Of a DNA stretch of 16,466 bases, positions 1 through 7,096 are shown in pieces. This DNA comes from Betaproteobacteria bacterium (GTDB lineage Bacteria > Pseudomonadota > Gammaproteobacteria > Burkholderiales > Burkholderiaceae_C): assembly GCA_947448675.1 (NCBI GenBank), contig CANFOR010000035.1:1-16466 (forward strand). Direction: 5' to 3'. The position numbers and the translations under genes are program-made. The notes below the pieces were generated by a model that searched no databases, was not told the origin of the DNA, and saw only the letters and a program-made list of their open reading frames with translations. Position 1 is the first letter of the stretch; every line of letters begins with the position of its first letter.

Positions 1-264
1 AAAAAAGTTGACCGAGGCCGAGCGTTCAGGCTCGGGCTGTGCCAACGCCGCAGCATGCATCTGCGCCAAGCCATCGGGTGAGAGCAAGCGCAGCACCAAG
101 GCCAGGGCCAGGTCTTCTTGCACGGCATTAAAGCCGCGCGAACGCAGAAAGCCGGTGATGTAGGCGGTAGACGGGTAGGGCGTGTTGAGCTGCGTCATCG
201 GCGGGATGATGCAGAGCACCTTGGTGGGCGCTTTGCCCAGCGTGGAATTGGCCCCCTGCGTCAT
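1..264 (-). CDS. B12-binding-type radical SAM protein, N-terminal part (cut by window edge)
   Basis: Only the first 88 codons are in the window; the frame is open to base 1. After a short Ser/Thr/Gly leader the protein reads KVLCIIPPMTQLNTPYPSTA at about residues 15-34, then AYITGFLRSRG. This opening is typical of the Rossmann-like cobalamin-binding domain at the front of B12-dependent radical SAM enzymes, where a core beta strand is followed by a PYPS loop. The CxxxCxxC iron-sulfur motif would lie beyond the edge, so the catalytic half cannot be checked. The ATG at 264-262 overlaps the stop of the upstream 75-aa gene as ATGA, which fixes the start and suggests coupled translation. The substrate is unknown. 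The family call is from recall of similar betaproteobacterial proteins and the enzyme class is an inference. Confidence 0.7.
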   Translation of the reverse strand, partial: MTQGANSTLGKAPTKVLCIIPPMTQLNTPYPSTAYITGFLRSRGFNAVQEDLALALVLRLLSPDGLAQMHAAALAQPEPERSASVNFF

Positions 265-488
265 GGCGAGCGGTGCAGGCGCGGCGCCGCCAGCAGGGCC
301 AGGTTGTCTTCTACCGCTGCCGCTACCTGAGGCCAGCGGCCCGCCAGGGGCGCAAGGGCCATAGCGCCTTGCAAAGTCTTGAGCTCTTTAACGCCCGGCG
401 CGACCTTGATCTGCGCGATGGCCGCACCGCTGTTCCCCGCTTTGAGCAGGGCCAGTACCTTGTCTGCCCACGCATTGGTTTTTGCCAT
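261..488 (-). CDS. Small hypothetical protein (75 aa), coupled to the radical SAM gene
   Basis: I do not recognise this protein. From the ATG at 488-486 it starts MAKTNAWADKVLALLKAGN and is rich in Ala, Leu and Lys. It has two likely helices (about residues 7-30 and 36-66), no membrane span, no signal peptide and no Cys. A purine stretch AGGG lies about 7 bases before the ATG. The frame continues upstream to 593, but that part reads like non-coding, Pro/Arg-rich sequence, so the later start is preferred. The main support for a real gene is the exact ATGA overlap of its stop (263-261) with the start of the radical SAM gene. It could be a small accessory protein for that enzyme, or a poorly conserved leader ORF that couples translation. 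Confidence 0.55.
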   Translation of the reverse strand: MAKTNAWADKVLALLKAGNSGAAIAQIKVAPGVKELKTLQGAMALAPLAGRWPQVAAAVEDNLALLAAPRLHRSP

Positions 489-508
489 TGATCGCCCTGT
501 ATGGTTGC

Positions 509-531
509 TGTGTAGAGTGCGACTGTACACA
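509..531. promoter_or_regulatory. Inverted repeat in the divergent intergenic region (possible operator)
   Basis: TGTGTA at 509-514 and TACACA at 526-531 form perfect 6-base arms around an 11-base spacer. They lie in the 107-base gap between the two divergently read genes (starts at 488 and 596), where a shared regulator could act. No convincing -35/-10 pair could be placed with confidence. This is a pattern-based suggestion only. Confidence 0.25.
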
Positions 532-595
532 AGCGCGGGCCTGCTGGGTAGCAAGGGCCGCGCGGGGCCGGATAATGGTGCACACGAAAGCACTT

Positions 596-916
596 ATGAA
601 AAAAACATTCCCCCTCGCCCCCGAAGGCAAAAACCCCGCCCGCGTGCTCGAAGCCGTCAAGCATGAACTGCGTAAATACGTGCGCCGCGAACGCCGCCGC
701 ACCCCACCCCAGGGCGTTGATTTTTGGGACTTTGACTGCAAGATCGGAACTTCTGCAGAAGCCGCACAAAGCGTGCATCTGGCCGAACTTATCAAAGGCC
801 TAGACGCGCTGGCTGGCGCAGCTGCAACCCAAGCCTACGTAGAAATTGTGGCCAAGCACGGCGTGCGCAAGGCCAGAGCTGCTGGGACGGTCGATCCAGA
901 GGCGGAGTTAGAGTAA
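596..916 (+). CDS. DUF6172-like conserved hypothetical protein
   Basis: A 106-aa protein from the ATG at 596. It begins MKKTFPLAPEGKNPARVLEAVKHELRKYVRRERRR and has a central GVDFWDFDCKIG segment followed by an acidic C-terminus. The MKKTFPL opening, the basic helix (about residues 17-35) and the VDFWDFDC motif (about 42-50) match what I recall of DUF6172, a small uncharacterised proteobacterial family. The longer upstream frame (from 482, or an ATG at 575) would add residues not expected for the family. A weak GAAAG lies 5 bases before 596. The function is unknown; the basic N-terminal half may bind nucleic acid or another polyanion, which is speculation. It is read divergently from the 75-aa gene and convergently with the helicase gene. 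Confidence 0.75.
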   Translation: MKKTFPLAPEGKNPARVLEAVKHELRKYVRRERRRTPPQGVDFWDFDCKIGTSAEAAQSVHLAELIKGLDALAGAAATQAYVEIVAKHGVRKARAAGTVDPEAELE

Positions 917-951
917 AAACGGGCTGTGAGGCGCGTGGAGTATGCGTAGAA

Positions 952-970
952 TGCTATTAAATTTGTAGCA
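952..970. repeat. Short dispersed palindrome, copy 1 (intergenic)
   Basis: TGCTATTAAATTTGTAGCA, an imperfect palindrome with TGCTA/TAGCA arms, lies 35 bases after the DUF6172-like stop in the convergent gap before the helicase stop (917-1064). It matches the copy at 2140-2158 at 16 of 19 bases. It could fold as a weak hairpin for transcripts from either side, but there is no strong GC stem with a U-run, so it is not called as a terminator. Confidence 0.55.
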
Positions 971-1064
971 AATAAATTCTTCATTCCATGCCAAACCGTA
1001 TGCCAAATTCTGAATCTATCGACCAGATTTCTAAGGTCTGAGGCTTGGATAAAGATTGGGTAGT

Positions 1065-2333
1065 TCAGTCGGTTGTCCTTTGCAACAGCGCCACCCTTAA
1101 CTTGTCTTTCTTACTCGGCCGTTTCCCCTTCACGCCCCCCGCGCCTGGAACCACCTGCGGTGCCACCTCTTTCGGTTCAAAGCCTGCAATTTCTTCCAGC
1201 GGCAGGCTCAGGTGTTGGCGTTTTTGGATCAAGGCCCAGTGGGCTTGGCTGCTGGCGCTGACGAAGCTGATTGCCGTACCGCTGGCACCTGCGCGGCCGG
1301 TGCGGCCGATGCGGTGCACGTAGTCGGTGGCGGAGCGGGGCAGGTCGTAGTTGACGACGATGGGCAGCTCGGCAATGTCGATGCCGCGCGCGGCCAGGTC
1401 GGTGGTGACGACCACGTCCCAGCGCTTGGCTTTGAATTCGTCTAGGGTTTCTTGGCGCGCGCCTTGGCTCAATGCGCCGTGAAAGGGCGTGGCGAAGATG
1501 CCGCTTTTGTAGAGCTTTTCGGCCACGCGCTCGGCGCTGTACTGGGTGGCCACAAAAACCAGCATGCGTTGGTCTGGCTGGGCTTTGTGCAGGTGGCGCA
1601 GCAGGGCCGTGCGCTGGGCCGCGTCTACCGCTATGGCGCGCTGCACGATGCTGGGCTCGCCTTGCGCTGCGCCTGCGCTGCTGGGTTCTGCGGCATCTGC
1701 TGCAATGTCGATGCGCAGGGGTTCGCGCAGCAGGGCGTCGGCCAGGGCTTGCACCTCGGGCGCAAAGGTGGCCGAAAACAAGAGGTTTTGCCGCTGGGCG
1801 GGCAGCAGGGCCAGCACACGGGTCAGCTCGTCGGCAAAGCCCAGGTCGAGCAGGCGGTCGGCTTCGTCGAGCACTAGGCTGTGCACCGAGCCCAGGTGCA
1901 GCGCGTTGTGTGCCACCAGGTCGAGCAAGCGGCCGGGCGTGGCCACCACCACGTCGGCCCCGCCGCGCAGGCCCATCATTTGCGGGTTGATCGAGACACC
2001 GCCAAACACAATGGCTATTTTGGTGGGCTGGGCCAAATGCTGGGCCAGGCCGCGCAGCAGTTCGCCCACTTGGGCAGCCAGCTCACGCGTGGGTACCAAG
2101 AGCAAAACCCGCACACGCCTAGGTGTGGCGGGCGTAGCGTGCTGCAAAATTTGTAGCAATGGCAGGGCGTAGGCAGCGGTTTTGCCCGAGCCGGTTTGGG
2201 CGCAGGCTTGCAGATCGAGCCAGCGCAAAATCGGTGCGATGGCAGCGCTTTGCACCGGCGTGGGCTGGCTGTAGCCCTGCAGGGCGGCGGCGCGGGCCAG
2301 GGCGGGGGTGAGGCCAAGAGAGTGAAAGGGCAT
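1065..2333 (-). CDS. rhlE: DEAD-box ATP-dependent RNA helicase (RhlE group)
   Basis: A 422-aa protein with the complete DEAD-box helicase core. It has a Q motif around GYSQPTPVQ (20-28), motif I AQTGSGKT (45-52), Ia PTRELA (81-86), TPGRLLD (132-138), II DEAD (156-159), III SAT (187-189), TDLAARGID (311-319) and VI HRIGRTGR (340-347). These are the ATP-binding, RNA-binding and coupling motifs of two RecA-like domains. A short basic tail (GKRPSKKDK) follows, as in RhlE proteins, which remodel structured RNA in ribosome assembly and RNA decay. The segment before motif I reads RWLDLQAC, where GxD is usual, a mild variant. The palindrome at 2140-2158 falls at codons about 59-65. The start is ATG at 2333, facing the GST gene across 72 bases. 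RhlE versus another DEAD-box subgroup is likely but not certain. Confidence 0.9.
   Translation of the reverse strand: MPFHSLGLTPALARAAALQGYSQPTPVQSAAIAPILRWLDLQACAQTGSGKTAAYALPLLQILQHATPATPRRVRVLLLVPTRELAAQVGELLRGLAQHLAQPTKIAIVFGGVSINPQMMGLRGGADVVVATPGRLLDLVAHNALHLGSVHSLVLDEADRLLDLGFADELTRVLALLPAQRQNLLFSATFAPEVQALADALLREPLRIDIAADAAEPSSAGAAQGEPSIVQRAIAVDAAQRTALLRHLHKAQPDQRMLVFVATQYSAERVAEKLYKSGIFATPFHGALSQGARQETLDEFKAKRWDVVVTTDLAARGIDIAELPIVVNYDLPRSATDYVHRIGRTGRAGASGTAISFVSASSQAHWALIQKRQHLSLPLEEIAGFEPKEVAPQVVPGAGGVKGKRPSKKDKLRVALLQRTTD
2140..2158. repeat. Short dispersed palindrome, copy 2 (inside the helicase gene)
   Basis: TGCTGCAAAATTTGTAGCA on the plus strand differs from the intergenic copy at 952-970 at only three of 19 positions. 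It lies within the helicase gene, where it encodes part of the LLQILQHA stretch just after motif I, without breaking the frame. Confidence 0.45.
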
Positions 2334-2405
2334 GGCCCAGTTTAAGCGCTTCTGCCGGCGTGCCCAGACGCGCTAGACTTGCTGCCTTCAACGGAGACAT
2401 TCACC

Positions 2406-3047
2406 ATGATCGTTTTGTGCGGCTCGCCGATTTCTAACTACTACAACAAAGTCAAACTCGCCCTACTCGAAAAGGCTTTGCCCTTTACCGAAGAGCTGGT
2501 CTCGCTGCAAGCGCCCAGCGTCGAGCACTTGGCCGCCTCTCCCCTGGGCAAGGTGCCCTACCTGCGCACGCCCCAGGGCAGCCTGTGTGAGAGCCAAGCG
2601 ATTTTGGAATACATCGACGCGCTGCAGCCCAGCCCGCCGCTGATGCCCGCCGAGCCCTTTGCCGCTGCCAAGGTGCGCGAGCTGATTGCCTTTGTCGACC
2701 TGCACTTAGAGCTGTGCGCGCGCCAGCTCTACCCCACGTATTTTTTCGGCGCAGCGCCGCTCAGCGAAGGCAATTTGGCGCGCATCCGCAAGCAGCTTGA
2801 AAAGCATATTGCGGGCTTTAAGAAGCTGGCCAAATTTTCGCCTTTTGTGGCGGGCGAGCAGTTCACCCAAGCCGATTGCGCCGCCTATGCGAGCCTGCCC
2901 TTGGTGGGCATGGCCAGCAAGGCCGCGTTTGGCGAAGACCTGCTGTTGGCGGGCGGGGTGGACTACAAAAGCTATGCCAAATTCATGGGCGAGCGCCCCA
3001 GCGCGCAGCGTGTGGTGGCCGACCGCAAGGCTTTGGCGGCCAAGTAG
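2406..3047 (+). CDS. Glutathione S-transferase family protein
   Basis: A 213-aa protein, the usual GST length, probably cytosolic. The N-terminal thioredoxin-like domain (about 1-80) has SPISNYYNKVKLAL near residues 7-20 (site of the thiol-activating residue), the cis-proline motif GKVPYL (about 52-57) and ESQAILEYI (about 66-74), whose Glu-Ser pair binds the gamma-glutamyl part of glutathione. The C-terminal helical domain contains the conserved AGEQFTQADCAAY (about 155-167). The ATG at 2406 has a GGAGA eight bases upstream; an in-frame TTG at 2379 is less likely. The family conjugates or otherwise uses glutathione on electrophiles, but the substrate cannot be read from the sequence. It heads a plus-strand cluster; the hydratase gene begins 25 bases after its stop. 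Confidence 0.9.
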   Translation: MIVLCGSPISNYYNKVKLALLEKALPFTEELVSLQAPSVEHLAASPLGKVPYLRTPQGSLCESQAILEYIDALQPSPPLMPAEPFAAAKVRELIAFVDLHLELCARQLYPTYFFGAAPLSEGNLARIRKQLEKHIAGFKKLAKFSPFVAGEQFTQADCAAYASLPLVGMASKAAFGEDLLLAGGVDYKSYAKFMGERPSAQRVVADRKALAAK

Positions 3048-3072
3048 GCGCTTTCATCGCACATTGCCCGCC

Positions 3073-3873
3073 ATGCACACCGACAGCCACAGCCCGAAAA
3101 CCCTGTTGGCCCATTCCGATGCAGGCAGCCTGTGGCCTGCGCCCTGCGGCCTGGGCCTAGCGCAGGCCTACCAGCGCGCCCTGCAGGTGCGGGCCCTGCG
3201 CATCGCGCGCGGCGAGCTGCCACGCGGCTACAAAATTGGTTTTACCAACCGGGGCATTTGGCAGCGCTACCAAGTGTTTGCGCCGATTTGGGGCACGGTG
3301 TGGAACAGCACCCTGCAGTTGTGCGAAGGCGCGGGCGAAATCAACTTGGCGCACATGTGCCAGCCGCGCATCGAGCCCGAGGCCGTGCTCGGCATGGCCT
3401 GCACGCCGCCGCCAAACGCCACGCTCGACGACTTGTTTGCCTGCCTCGACTGGGTAGCCCCCGGTTTTGAAGTGGTGCAAAGCCACTTGCCCGACTGGAA
3501 GTTTGCCGCCGCCGACACCGTGGCCGACGGCGGCTTGCACGCCCACTTGCTGGTGGGCCAGCGTGTGCCGGTGCGCAGCTTGGCGCGCAATGCCACGGAG
3601 TTGGAAGCCCTGCTGGCCAGCAGCCAAGTGCGCCTTGCTTGCAACGGGAAAGAGCGCGACGCAGGCCAAGGTGCCAATGTTTTAGACGGCCCCTTGCACG
3701 CCCTGCAGCATTTTTTGCAAGCCCTGCGCAGCACCCCAAACGCTACCGATTTGATAGCTGGCGACGCAATAAGCACGGGCACTTGGACAGATGCATGGCC
3801 TGTGCAGCCGGGTGAGCGCTGGGCCGCAGAATTTAGCGCGGCCCTGCCCCGGCTGGAAGTAGTGTTTCGCTAA
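3073..3873 (+). CDS. 2-keto-4-pentenoate hydratase / fumarylacetoacetate hydrolase-family protein
   Basis: A 266-aa protein, the size of MhpD/BphH-type hydratases that add water to 2-hydroxypenta-2,4-dienoates in aromatic ring cleavage pathways. Expected active-site residues are present: Lys54 in GYKIGFTN, the metal-binding Glu pair in RIEPEAVLG (101 and 103), and Glu133 in APGFEVVQS. A glycine-rich DGGLHAHLLVG and the terminal DAISTGTWTDAWPV block also fit the family. No other ring-cleavage gene is nearby, so the substrate is open. It could be a hydratase or a decarboxylase of the same fold. The ATG at 3073 has no clear ribosome binding site and may depend on translation from the GST gene. 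A dispersed palindrome (3741-3760) is embedded in frame at codons 223-229. Confidence 0.85.
   Translation: MHTDSHSPKTLLAHSDAGSLWPAPCGLGLAQAYQRALQVRALRIARGELPRGYKIGFTNRGIWQRYQVFAPIWGTVWNSTLQLCEGAGEINLAHMCQPRIEPEAVLGMACTPPPNATLDDLFACLDWVAPGFEVVQSHLPDWKFAAADTVADGGLHAHLLVGQRVPVRSLARNATELEALLASSQVRLACNGKERDAGQGANVLDGPLHALQHFLQALRSTPNATDLIAGDAISTGTWTDAWPVQPGERWAAEFSAALPRLEVVFR
3741..3760. repeat. Short dispersed palindrome, copy 3 (inside the hydratase gene)
   Basis: CGCTACCGATTTGATAGCTG has GCTA/TAGC arms and encodes ATDLIA in frame. It belongs with the copies at 7250-7274 and 13689-13707, which encode similar Ala-Ile...Ile-Ala stretches. Confidence 0.5.
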
Positions 3874-3876
3874 AAC

Positions 3877-4254
3877 GTGGCCAGTAAAGCATTGCCCAGC
3901 GAGCCTGCCGCGAGCCCCCAAACGCCGCGCAAAAAAGCCCCGCATTACCACGTCTACGTGGTGCTGCTCTCCGACGAGGTTTGGAACTACGCGCGCTTTC
4001 GCCGCGGCAACCCCGACTACGACTTGGGCAAACCCTTTGTGTATGTGGGCATGACCGGCCTCGACCCCGATCTGCGCTTTGATAAACACAAAGCGGGCAT
4101 CCAGGCCAACAGCTATGTCACCCGCTACGGCCTGCGCCTGCTGCCCCATTTGTACGAGCGCTATAACCCCATGCCCTACGAGGCTGCGCGCAGCATGGAG
4201 GTGGAGCTGGGCATCGCGCTGCGCAAGCAAGGCTTTGGGGTCTGGCAAGCATAA
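3877..4254 (+). CDS. Small GIY-YIG-like protein
   Basis: A 125-aa protein from a GTG at 3877, only three bases after the hydratase stop. After a Pro/Ala/Lys-rich leader of about 22 residues it shows a GIY-YIG-like layout: strand HVYVVLL (25-31) in place of GIY, FVYVGMTG (54-61) in place of YIG, then DPDLRFDKHKAG with Arg67 and His71, a LYERYNP segment, and EAARSMEVELG with Glu108 or Glu110 as the metal-binding acid. This order matches GIY-YIG nuclease domains, but the gap between the two strand motifs is longer than in UvrC or homing enzymes, with an inserted WNYARFRRGNPDYD region. Nuclease activity is an inference and the protein could be a non-catalytic relative. It lies 14 bases before dusA. 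No DNA-binding extension is visible. Confidence 0.65.
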   Translation: MASKALPSEPAASPQTPRKKAPHYHVYVVLLSDEVWNYARFRRGNPDYDLGKPFVYVGMTGLDPDLRFDKHKAGIQANSYVTRYGLRLLPHLYERYNPMPYEAARSMEVELGIALRKQGFGVWQA

Positions 4255-4268
4255 TTGGGGGCTTGCCT

Positions 4269-5324
4269 ATGACACTTGCTTTGAACCCACCTACGCACAG
4301 CCCCTGGCGCATGAGCGTTGCCCCCATGATGGACTGGACCGACCGGCATTGCCGCTACCTCCACCGCCTGCTGAGCCAACACGCCTTGCTCTACACCGAG
4401 ATGGTGACCACCGGCGCGCTGCTGCACGGCGACGTGCCGCGCCATTTGCGCTTCAATGCCCAGGAGCACCCGGTAGCGCTGCAACTGGGCGGCAGCGAAC
4501 CTGCCGACTTGGCGCATTGCGCAAAATTGGGCGAGCAATGGGGGTACAGCGAGGTCAACCTCAACTGTGGCTGCCCCAGCGAGCGGGTGCAGCGCGGTGC
4601 TTTTGGCGCCTGCCTGATGGCCGAACCGCAACTGGTGGCCGACTGCGTCAAAGCCATGGTCGATGTGGTGCAAGTGCCCGTCACCGTCAAGCACCGCATT
4701 GGCATTGACCACACCGAGAGCTACGGCTTTGTGCGCGACTTTGTCGGCACTGTGGCGCAGGCGGGTTGCCAAGTGTTCATCGTGCATGCGCGCAATGCCT
4801 GGCTCAAGGGCCTGTCACCGAAACAAAACCGAGAAGTGCCGCCGCTGCGCTACGAGTTTCTGGCACAGCTCAAGAAAGACTTCCCGCAACTCACCATCGT
4901 AGCCAATGGTGGCATTGCCGACGACGCAGGCGTGGCCGCGCAATTGGCCCAGGTAGACGGCGTGATGATTGGCCGCGAGGCATACCACAACCCCTGGTGG
5001 CTGGCCGCGTGGGACGCGCAGTACTTTGGGCAAAGTGCGCTCACCATCACCCGCGAACACATTGAGCAGCAGATGTGCGACTACATGGCCCGTGAGCAAC
5101 TTGCCAGTGGCACACCCTGGAGCAATATCGCCCGCCACATGCTGGGCCTGCGCAACGGCCTGCCTGGCGCGCGGCGCTGGCGCCAAGTGTGGAGCGACCA
5201 CCGCCTGAAAACCACGCCGCCGCACGAAGTGATGCGCTTGGCCCAACTGGCCAGCGCGCCGTTTGCGCACGAGGCCAACGAGCCGCATACTGAGTTTCAC
5301 GGCGAGTCCACCACACATGCCTGA
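4269..5324 (+). CDS. dusA: tRNA-dihydrouridine(20/20a) synthase DusA
   Basis: A 351-aa flavoenzyme that reduces specific uridines in the D-loop of tRNA to dihydrouridine using FMN and NADPH. The TIM-barrel landmarks are clear: SVAPMMDWTDRHCR (16-29), YTEMVTTGA (42-50), ALQLGGSEP (70-78), NLNCGCPSERVQRGAFGACLM (97-117) with the proton-donating Cys102, VTVKHRIGID for FMN contact, FIVHARNAWLKGLSPKQNRE, and IVANGGI. The GAFGACLM and LKGLSPKQNRE segments are characteristic of DusA rather than DusB or DusC. The ATG at 4269 is preceded by GGGG eight bases upstream; an in-frame TTG six bases earlier is less likely. Its stop overlaps the preferred start of the permease gene by eight bases. Confidence 0.95.
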   Translation: MTLALNPPTHSPWRMSVAPMMDWTDRHCRYLHRLLSQHALLYTEMVTTGALLHGDVPRHLRFNAQEHPVALQLGGSEPADLAHCAKLGEQWGYSEVNLNCGCPSERVQRGAFGACLMAEPQLVADCVKAMVDVVQVPVTVKHRIGIDHTESYGFVRDFVGTVAQAGCQVFIVHARNAWLKGLSPKQNREVPPLRYEFLAQLKKDFPQLTIVANGGIADDAGVAAQLAQVDGVMIGREAYHNPWWLAAWDAQYFGQSALTITREHIEQQMCDYMAREQLASGTPWSNIARHMLGLRNGLPGARRWRQVWSDHRLKTTPPHEVMRLAQLASAPFAHEANEPHTEFHGESTTHA

Positions 5325-6255
5325 GCCGCAGCGCGCGCCAGCGATGCACATAGCTGAGCAGAACGCGCGCCGCGCCCAGTGGCTGTTGTGGTTGGTGCCA
5401 GCGCTGTGGACGGTGAATTACATCGTGGCGCGCAAGGCCCCGGGCACCATCGGCCCGCACCTTTTGGCTCTGGGCCGCTGGGCCGTGGCGGGCGCTGTGC
5501 TCTGGGTCTTGGCGGGCCCTGAACTGTGGCGCGAGCGCGCGGCCATTGCGCGGGTGTGGTGGCAGTACCTGGTGCTGGGCGCGTTGGGTATGCTGGTCTG
5601 CGGGGCCTGGGTTTACCAAGGCGCACGCTCGACGCAGGCCATCAACATCGCGCTTATCTACGCCGCCTCGCCGGTGCTGATCGGCCTGGGTGCCGCGATC
5701 TGGTTGGGCGAGCATTTGCGCCAGCGCCAAGTGCTGGGCGTGCTGCTGGCCTTGGCTGGTGTGCTGCATGTGTTGGTCAAGGGCCAATGGGGCCATTTGC
5801 TGCAGCTCCAATTTGTTGCGGGCGACCTGTGGATCGTGGCTGCCACCGTGGCCTGGGCTGCCTACGCGCTCCTGCAAAAGCATTGGCCCAGTAACTTGAG
5901 CGCCACCGCGCGGCTGGCGGCCATTTGCAGCGGCGGCGTGTTAGTGCTGCTGCCCTTTGCCCTGTGGGAAGCCACGCAACCCGGTCTCACCCAATGGGGC
6001 TGGCCCGCGCTGGGCTTGGTGCTGGTAGCGGCACTGGTGCCCGGCCTGGGCGCGTATGGGATCTACGGCTGGGCGCAAAAAATCTTAGGCGCCAGCCGCG
6101 TCGCCGTGGCCTTGTATTTGGGCCCGCTCTACGGCGGCTTAACGGCTTGGTACCTGCTGGGTGAGGCGCCGGGTTGGCACCATTTGCTTGGCGCTTTGCT
6201 GATTTTGCCGGGGGTTTTTTTGGTGAGTTCTACTGCGCTTGGTAGAGCAAAATAG
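5317..6255 (+). CDS. EamA/DMT-superfamily permease
   Basis: A 312-aa inner-membrane protein made of two EamA repeats with about ten hydrophobic helices. The first repeat begins near LLWLVPALWTVNYIVARKAP, which has the short pre-helix and the small-residue pattern typical of drug/metabolite exporters. The second begins near GDLWIVAATVAWAAYALLQKHW. The last helices (GASRVAVALYLGPLYGGLTAWYLLGE) match the conserved end of the family. Substrates range from amino acids to drugs and cannot be deduced. The start could be ATG 5317, overlapping the dusA stop by eight bases, or ATG 5344. The overlap favours 5317 but neither has a strong ribosome binding site. It is the last gene of the plus-strand cluster, followed by two hairpins in the convergent gap. 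Confidence 0.88.
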   Translation: MPEPQRAPAMHIAEQNARRAQWLLWLVPALWTVNYIVARKAPGTIGPHLLALGRWAVAGAVLWVLAGPELWRERAAIARVWWQYLVLGALGMLVCGAWVYQGARSTQAINIALIYAASPVLIGLGAAIWLGEHLRQRQVLGVLLALAGVLHVLVKGQWGHLLQLQFVAGDLWIVAATVAWAAYALLQKHWPSNLSATARLAAICSGGVLVLLPFALWEATQPGLTQWGWPALGLVLVAALVPGLGAYGIYGWAQKILGASRVAVALYLGPLYGGLTAWYLLGEAPGWHHLLGALLILPGVFLVSSTALGRAK

Positions 6256-6270
6256 GCCTAAAAGGCTTAT
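6252..6270. terminator. Candidate hairpin at the convergent permease/tolA end
   Basis: ATAGGCCT (6252-6259) pairs with AGGCTTAT (6263-6270) around a 3-base AAA loop, with one G-U pair. It starts inside the permease stop codon. There is no long T-run just after it, so it would be a weak or factor-assisted terminator, or a 3' end stabiliser. Confidence 0.4.
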
Positions 6271-6286
6271 AGGGCATGCGTAGGCG

Positions 6287-6303
6287 GCTACATTTTTTGT
6301 AGC
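6287..6303. repeat. Short dispersed palindrome, copy 4 (convergent intergenic hairpin)
   Basis: GCTACATTTTTTGTAGC has perfect 6-base arms around TTTTT. It sits three bases beyond the tolA stop in the convergent gap and belongs by shape to the dispersed palindrome family. It could help end transcripts from both sides. Confidence 0.5.
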
Positions 6304-6305
6304 GA

Positions 6306-7091
6306 CTATTCTCTAGGCCGAAAGCTAATCACCAACGCTGAAGGCACGCGGCCATCGGTGTCGCGCGGCAAAACCTCGGTTTTGTCGATGGCTTTGAGCA
6401 CGGCTTCGTCCCAGGCTTTGTTGCCGCTGCTTTGCAGCAGTTTGCGCGAGGTGATCGTGCCGTCGGGGGCGGTGTGCACTTCAACTTCGGCGGGGGTGTT
6501 GCCCGTAACCTCGTCGGTAAAAACAATATTCGGTTTGACGCGGGCCTTGATGCGCCCTGGGTAGCTGGCCGACGGCCCGCTGCTTTGTTGCGCTGCGCCC
6601 GTACTGCCTGGGTTACCGCTGGCCCCGGCCAAGCCCGTCATGCGCTGCAAGTTTTGCGCACGCTGGGCTTCGAGTTGTTTGGCTTCTTCAGCGGCTTTTT
6701 GCTTGGCCTGGGCTTTGGTGTCGGGGGCGGGTTTGGGCGCTGGTTTTGCCTCGGGCGGGAGCTCTGGTTGCACTGGCTTGAGCGGCGGTTTTTTGATCTG
6801 CTCTTGCACGATGGCTGGTGCCACCGACGGGGGCGGTTCGGGCGCCACCACGGGCTTGGGCTCGGGCACAGCTTCTGGCGGTGGCGCTAGCAACTTTGGA
6901 GCAGCCTCTTGCGGCACGCTGGCCCACAACTCGGCCGACACGCTCAGGTTTTGCGCCTCGTGGTGCCAAGCCACGCCCCAGGTGAGCGCAGCCACCAAGA
7001 AGGCATGCGCCACCAGGGCCAGGCCCAGGGCGCGCAGCATGCCGGGCGCGGCGGGGGGCGCAAAGTCCAGACGGTCGGTAGCGGCGTTCAT
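6306..7091 (-). CDS. tolA: Cell-envelope integrity protein TolA
   Basis: A 261-aa inner-membrane anchored periplasmic protein. It has a short cytoplasmic N-terminus, one membrane helix (about residues 19-42, RALGLALVAHAFLVAALTWG), a long Pro/Lys/Ala/Glu-rich middle (about 60-150) spanning the periplasm, and a folded C-terminal domain (about 175-261) with IKARVKPNIVF, AEVEVHTAPDGTITSR, WDEAVLKAIDKT and LPRDTDGRVPS. This layout is shared with TonB, but the position directly after tolQ and tolR and the C-terminal motifs point to TolA. It transmits force from TolQR to TolB-Pal during cell division. ATG at 7091, five bases after the tolR stop. No tolB or pal follows; the next gene is convergent. 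Confidence 0.88.
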   Translation of the reverse strand: MNAATDRLDFAPPAAPGMLRALGLALVAHAFLVAALTWGVAWHHEAQNLSVSAELWASVPQEAAPKLLAPPPEAVPEPKPVVAPEPPPSVAPAIVQEQIKKPPLKPVQPELPPEAKPAPKPAPDTKAQAKQKAAEEAKQLEAQRAQNLQRMTGLAGASGNPGSTGAAQQSSGPSASYPGRIKARVKPNIVFTDEVTGNTPAEVEVHTAPDGTITSRKLLQSSGNKAWDEAVLKAIDKTEVLPRDTDGRVPSALVISFRPRE

Positions 7092-7096
7092 GGGGC

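Noticed and set aside
1546..2172. Long plus-strand open frame opposite the helicase gene
   Set aside because: It is antisense to a helicase with all motifs intact, is rich in Arg, Ser and Ala without recognisable domains, and is typical of shadow frames in GC-rich DNA.
4269..5324. dusA as an integration site for a phage or island
   Set aside because: dusA is a known attachment site for some elements, but here it is intact with ordinary neighbours and no integrase or duplicated dusA end is seen.
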